Part shown: positions 15,129 to 18,214 of the stretch, one piece after another
How positions within the stretch are numbered: position 1 is the first letter of the stretch
How the letters are laid out: every line of letters starts with the position of its first letter
From: an uncultured Eubacteriales bacterium
Lineage (GTDB): Bacteria > Bacillota > Clostridia > Oscillospirales > Acutalibacteraceae
Assembly: GCA_948762645.1 (NCBI GenBank)
Contig: CAQBRY010000030.1
Coordinates: 1 to 18,214, forward strand
Direction of reading: 5' to 3'
DNA: 18,214 nucleotides
Position numbers and translations under genes: made by a program
The notes under the pieces: generated by a model
The model's input: the letters and a program-made list of their open reading frames with translations, nothing else
Told to the model about the DNA's origin: nothing
Databases searched by the model: none

Positions 15129-18089
15129 ATGAAATATAAAATAGAAAATCAAGCAATACCTAAAGAATTAAGAGCAAACATAAACGAAAAAATCATACAT
15201 ATTATAAGCAATAATTTAGATGAGGAAAGAACCGGAATAACTAAAAACGATATATTTAACAGCTACACCGGCAAAGGCGGACTACATAACTTAAATTATA
15301 ACGATTACAGCAATTATTATGCTTACAAAAAGGACAAGCAGGAAATTGAACAAGGACAATTTTTTACACCATATAACCTTGCAAATTGGATAATGAATTG
15401 CTTAAAACCTAAAGGCAATGATTTAATAGCAGACTTAACGTGTGGACATGGGGCATTTATAAACAGTGCCCCAAACGAGATAAATTTTTACGGATGTGAA
15501 CTAGACTTCAATTCTTATTTAGTGTCAAAGTATCTTTATCCGGATGCAAAGTTAGTCAATAAAGACATTAGAGAATATTTCCCGAAAATAACTTTTGATT
15601 ATATAGTCGGCAATCCTCCGTATGGCTTAACATGGAGAGATCATCAGAAGGACTATTCAAGCGAATTATATTATTGTATAAAAGCTCACGAGCTTTTAAA
15701 ACCGGGGGGGATATTAGCTATAATTGTGCCGGATTCTTTTTGCAGTGATGAATTTTCGGACAAATCCAAAATAGAAGAATTGAACCGTGAATTTAATTAT
15801 GTGGTACAAATTTCACTTGATAAAAACAGCTTCAAACATGTGGGAGTGGAAAATTATAACCTTAAGCTCCTAATATTACAGAAAAAGTCTGTACATATTC
15901 AAGATAGAATTTTTAAAAATGAAATTTTGAATATATCAGATGCAGATTTAATTTATAAAGAATTTATAAAATCACTCATAGAAGAAAAAGACAAATTAAA
16001 GCAAAAATTATTCTTGGAGAACATAAAAAATGATAATAGAGAATTTCAATTTAAAGTAAAAAAGTTGGTTTTTGATATAAAAGCAAATCCTAAGACTAAA
16101 AAATATCTCGCTGAATGTTTAGAGTGTATAAATCAATATAGAAATCAAAAACAACCCTCCTATATGAATTATGATGAGTGGCAAAAAATAAAAATAACAA
16201 AATCTGATGTTTTAAGAAAACTGAAAGATACATTAAGACTGCAAAATCCTCGCAATTCAAAACAAAACAGCTTGATTAAAGATAAATACAATCTAATAAT
16301 GAACGATTTAAAAATACCTATATATAAAGCGGTAACGGAGAATTATTATCCATTTGAAAACACTAAATATAAAAAACTAATAGATAAGAAAATAAAACAA
16401 TATAATGTCCAATCGCTTAATTTTAACGATATGAAACCTGATTCTAAAATAGAAAAATGGCTAAAAGATTTTAAATTAGAAAGTGACAGCGAAACAATAA
16501 AACTTAATAAAATACAATTATACGATACAAATTTATTTTTACAGAAACCATATGCGTTCGTACAGTGGGAACAGGGCTCCGGAAAGACTATAACAGGACT
16601 TGCACAAGCTGAATATAGACTAGAACACAATAACATAAGAAATGTATTTATTGTAAGTACGGCAATAGCAATTAAAACAAATTGGAATGATGTTTTGAAG
16701 GCATACGGAAAAGATTTTTGCACAATAGAAAAGCTGGAAGACATAAAAAACATTAAAAAAGGTCAATATGTAACCATAACGCTTAATATGCTCTGTAAGT
16801 ATCACAAGCAAATTAAGAAGTATATAAAAATGCAGTCACAGAAAGTAATGCTGATACTTGATGAATCAGATAATATAAGCTCTACAGCTTCAAAACGCAC
16901 AAAATCAGTTTTAAACGCTTTTAGAAGAGTGAAATATAAACTCGTTATGACCGGTACAAGTACAAGGAATAATATAGCTGAAATAGCCCCACAAATAGAG
17001 CTTTTATATAATAACTCTTATAATATGATAAGCACTAATGACTATATTTATAGGCGTAGTAAAGATAGAAATGAAGAAGAATTATGTGAAAAAATTAATG
17101 AATACAAAGATAAACCAATTCCAGCATATACTAAGGGTTATAAGCTATTTAAAGAATCACATATCCCGGAAAAAATTACGGTATTTGGGGTATCGCAATT
17201 AACGCAGAATATTTATAATCTAGAAGATTTAAAAAAATTACGAGATAAAACGATAATAACCCGGACTTTTGAAGAAGTCACCGGTAAAAAATTATATGAA
17301 ATTAAGCAGATTTTATGTGATATGAATTGCATCGAAAGAGATTTATATAATATTGCAATAGAAGAATTTTATCAAATGGAATATTTATTCTCTAAAACAG
17401 GAAATGCTAGAAAAGATGCCATGATGAAGATTTTGCAGCAATTAATATTGATGTTAAAAATCTGTGCTGCACCCCAGATATTTAAAGAATATGGCTCTTG
17501 CGAATTGCCGGATAAATTCAAAAAAATAATAAAACTTGTAGATAAATTTAGTGGTGAACGTATTGCAATAGGGGTTAGACATATCGGAGTAGCACAAGAA
17601 TACTACAAAGAATTAAAAAAAGAGTTTCCAAGTAGACCTATATTTTTAATTACCGGAGACAAAGTTTCACTTGAACAAAGAAAAAACATAGTAAATGAGT
17701 TAAAAAACACATCAAACGGTATTTTAATCAGTACACAGCAAGCCTTGTCAGCTTCGATGAACATTGATTTTGTGGACAAGTGTATAATTCCGGAGCTTCA
17801 CTGGAATAATGCCGGAATGAGCCAATATTATTTTAGATTTATACGCTATACATCCACGAGATTTAAAGAAGTATATTTTGTTACATATAAAAATAGCATT
17901 GAAACAAATTTACTTAAAATGGTGCTAGCTAAAGATAAATTTAACTCACTTATGAAAAATCAAGAGCTGGCAGATGAGGAAATTGAAGAAAAATTCGGAG
18001 TAGATTCTAATATGTTAAAAAATCTGATGTACAAAGAAAAAACCGAAGATGGAGTAAAAATACGTTGGGGAGAACAACACATAAGCTAA
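15129..18089 (+). CDS. Fused N6-adenine DNA methyltransferase and SF2 (SNF2-like) helicase
   Basis: The 986-residue protein starts at ATG 15129 with AAAGGAG 8 bases upstream. Residues about 70-250 are an N6-adenine methyltransferase: 'FFTPYNLANWIM' (78-89), SAM-binding motif I 'ADLTCGHGAF' (101-110) and catalytic NPPY (162-165). A helical linker (about 265-460) follows. The helicase part has Walker A 'GSGKT' (483-487), a DESD box (578-581) in place of DEAD/DEAH, motif III 'MTGTSTR' (607-613), 'STQQALSASMN' and 'QYYFRFIRYT' near the C-terminus with the Gln/Arg pattern of motif VI. Methyltransferase-helicase fusions occur in large phage, plasmid and integrative-element proteins and in some defence systems. 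No nuclease domain is seen, so an element-protecting modification or anti-restriction role is more likely than restriction (inference). It is smaller than the 2000-residue-plus versions in conjugative elements. Confidence 0.85.
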   Translation: MKYKIENQAIPKELRANINEKIIHIISNNLDEERTGITKNDIFNSYTGKGGLHNLNYNDYSNYYAYKKDKQEIEQGQFFTPYNLANWIMNCLKPKGNDLIADLTCGHGAFINSAPNEINFYGCELDFNSYLVSKYLYPDAKLVNKDIREYFPKITFDYIVGNPPYGLTWRDHQKDYSSELYYCIKAHELLKPGGILAIIVPDSFCSDEFSDKSKIEELNREFNYVVQISLDKNSFKHVGVENYNLKLLILQKKSVHIQDRIFKNEILNISDADLIYKEFIKSLIEEKDKLKQKLFLENIKNDNREFQFKVKKLVFDIKANPKTKKYLAECLECINQYRNQKQPSYMNYDEWQKIKITKSDVLRKLKDTLRLQNPRNSKQNSLIKDKYNLIMNDLKIPIYKAVTENYYPFENTKYKKLIDKKIKQYNVQSLNFNDMKPDSKIEKWLKDFKLESDSETIKLNKIQLYDTNLFLQKPYAFVQWEQGSGKTITGLAQAEYRLEHNNIRNVFIVSTAIAIKTNWNDVLKAYGKDFCTIEKLEDIKNIKKGQYVTITLNMLCKYHKQIKKYIKMQSQKVMLILDESDNISSTASKRTKSVLNAFRRVKYKLVMTGTSTRNNIAEIAPQIELLYNNSYNMISTNDYIYRRSKDRNEEELCEKINEYKDKPIPAYTKGYKLFKESHIPEKITVFGVSQLTQNIYNLEDLKKLRDKTIITRTFEEVTGKKLYEIKQILCDMNCIERDLYNIAIEEFYQMEYLFSKTGNARKDAMMKILQQLILMLKICAAPQIFKEYGSCELPDKFKKIIKLVDKFSGERIAIGVRHIGVAQEYYKELKKEFPSRPIFLITGDKVSLEQRKNIVNELKNTSNGILISTQQALSASMNIDFVDKCIIPELHWNNAGMSQYYFRFIRYTSTRFKEVYFVTYKNSIETNLLKMVLAKDKFNSLMKNQELADEEIEEKFGVDSNMLKNLMYKEKTEDGVKIRWGEQHIS

Positions 18090-18104
18090 AGGAGAACAAA
18101 ATTT

Positions 18105-18214
18105 ATGACTCAAAAAATTAATTATATTGAAAGCAACAAAGAATTGGCTATAAATCTAAGAAGGGCGAGGGAAAACGCAGGACTTACTCAAAGTAGTGCG
18201 AGTAGTGCTATTGG
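18105..18214 (+). CDS. N-terminal part of an XRE-family HTH regulator (partial)
   Basis: The ATG at 18105 with AAAGGAG 10 bases upstream (overlapping the stop of the methyltransferase-helicase) begins MTQKINYIESNKELAINLRR and continues 'ARENAGLTQSSASSAIG' to the window edge. 'LRRAREnAGLTQ' is the first helix of a Cro/CI-type (XRE) DNA-binding domain. The helix-turn-helix recognition part lies outside. It is probably the last or a later gene of the same operon. Confidence 0.75.
   Translation, partial: MTQKINYIESNKELAINLRRARENAGLTQSSASSAI

Overview
The window is AT-rich DNA with strong AGGAGG-type ribosome binding sites, sigma-A-like promoters (TTGAC(A)/TATAAT), low-GC codon use and Clostridia-style surface-protein modules. 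It most likely comes from a low-GC Firmicute (Clostridia or a related gut or oral anaerobe). The species cannot be told. The tyrosine recombinase, ribbon-helix-helix regulator, J-domain protein, methyltransferase-helicase and XRE regulators at both edges suggest a mobile element: an integrative element, a plasmid or a plasmid-like prophage.

Left part (1-8853): a complete diversity-generating retroelement (DGR). On the minus strand, one promoter (1984-2012) should drive an RNA that starts just upstream of the template repeat (TR, 1813-1926), runs through a structured spacer with nested stems (1597-1731), and then encodes the reverse transcriptase (545-1588) and the accessory protein Avd (173-544). 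A back-to-back promoter (2022-2051) drives the target gene on the plus strand. The target is a secreted, membrane-anchored protein of about 2245 residues. Its variable repeat (VR, 2901-3013) lies near the N-terminus in a C-type-lectin/formylglycine-generating-enzyme-like domain. A long stalk of MBG/YDG and Ig-like modules and a C-terminal membrane anchor follow. TR and VR match over 113-114 positions. Of 19 substitutions, 16 fall on template adenines, the DGR signature. VR also lacks one G that TR has, so as read here the target is split into two frames (2117-3040 and about 2957-8853). A new homing event copying TR would restore the frame.

Middle part (8875-12111): a bidirectional-looking terminator, a minus-strand AAA-ATPase-like/PD-(D/E)XK protein with its own promoter, a short tyrosine recombinase, and about 780 bases without an intact gene. 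Those bases hold a strong hairpin terminator, a 10-bp inverted repeat and decayed copies of the 3' end of the neighbouring ribbon-helix-helix gene.

Right part (12112-18214): a divergent control region lies between a minus-strand ribbon-helix-helix protein and a plus-strand set of genes. It has two promoters, three copies of an operator-like repeat and a hairpin. The plus-strand genes are a J-domain protein preceded by a structured 5' leader, a small unknown protein, two small frameshifted genes, an unknown 272-residue protein and a fused N6-adenine methyltransferase/SF2 helicase. An XRE regulator runs off the right edge, and the left edge carries the tail of an XRE regulator. The two halves would join in frame if the molecule were circular, but about 20-25 residues would be missing. 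Several single-base losses in small homopolymers (VR and both small genes) raise the question of sequencing error versus real decay.
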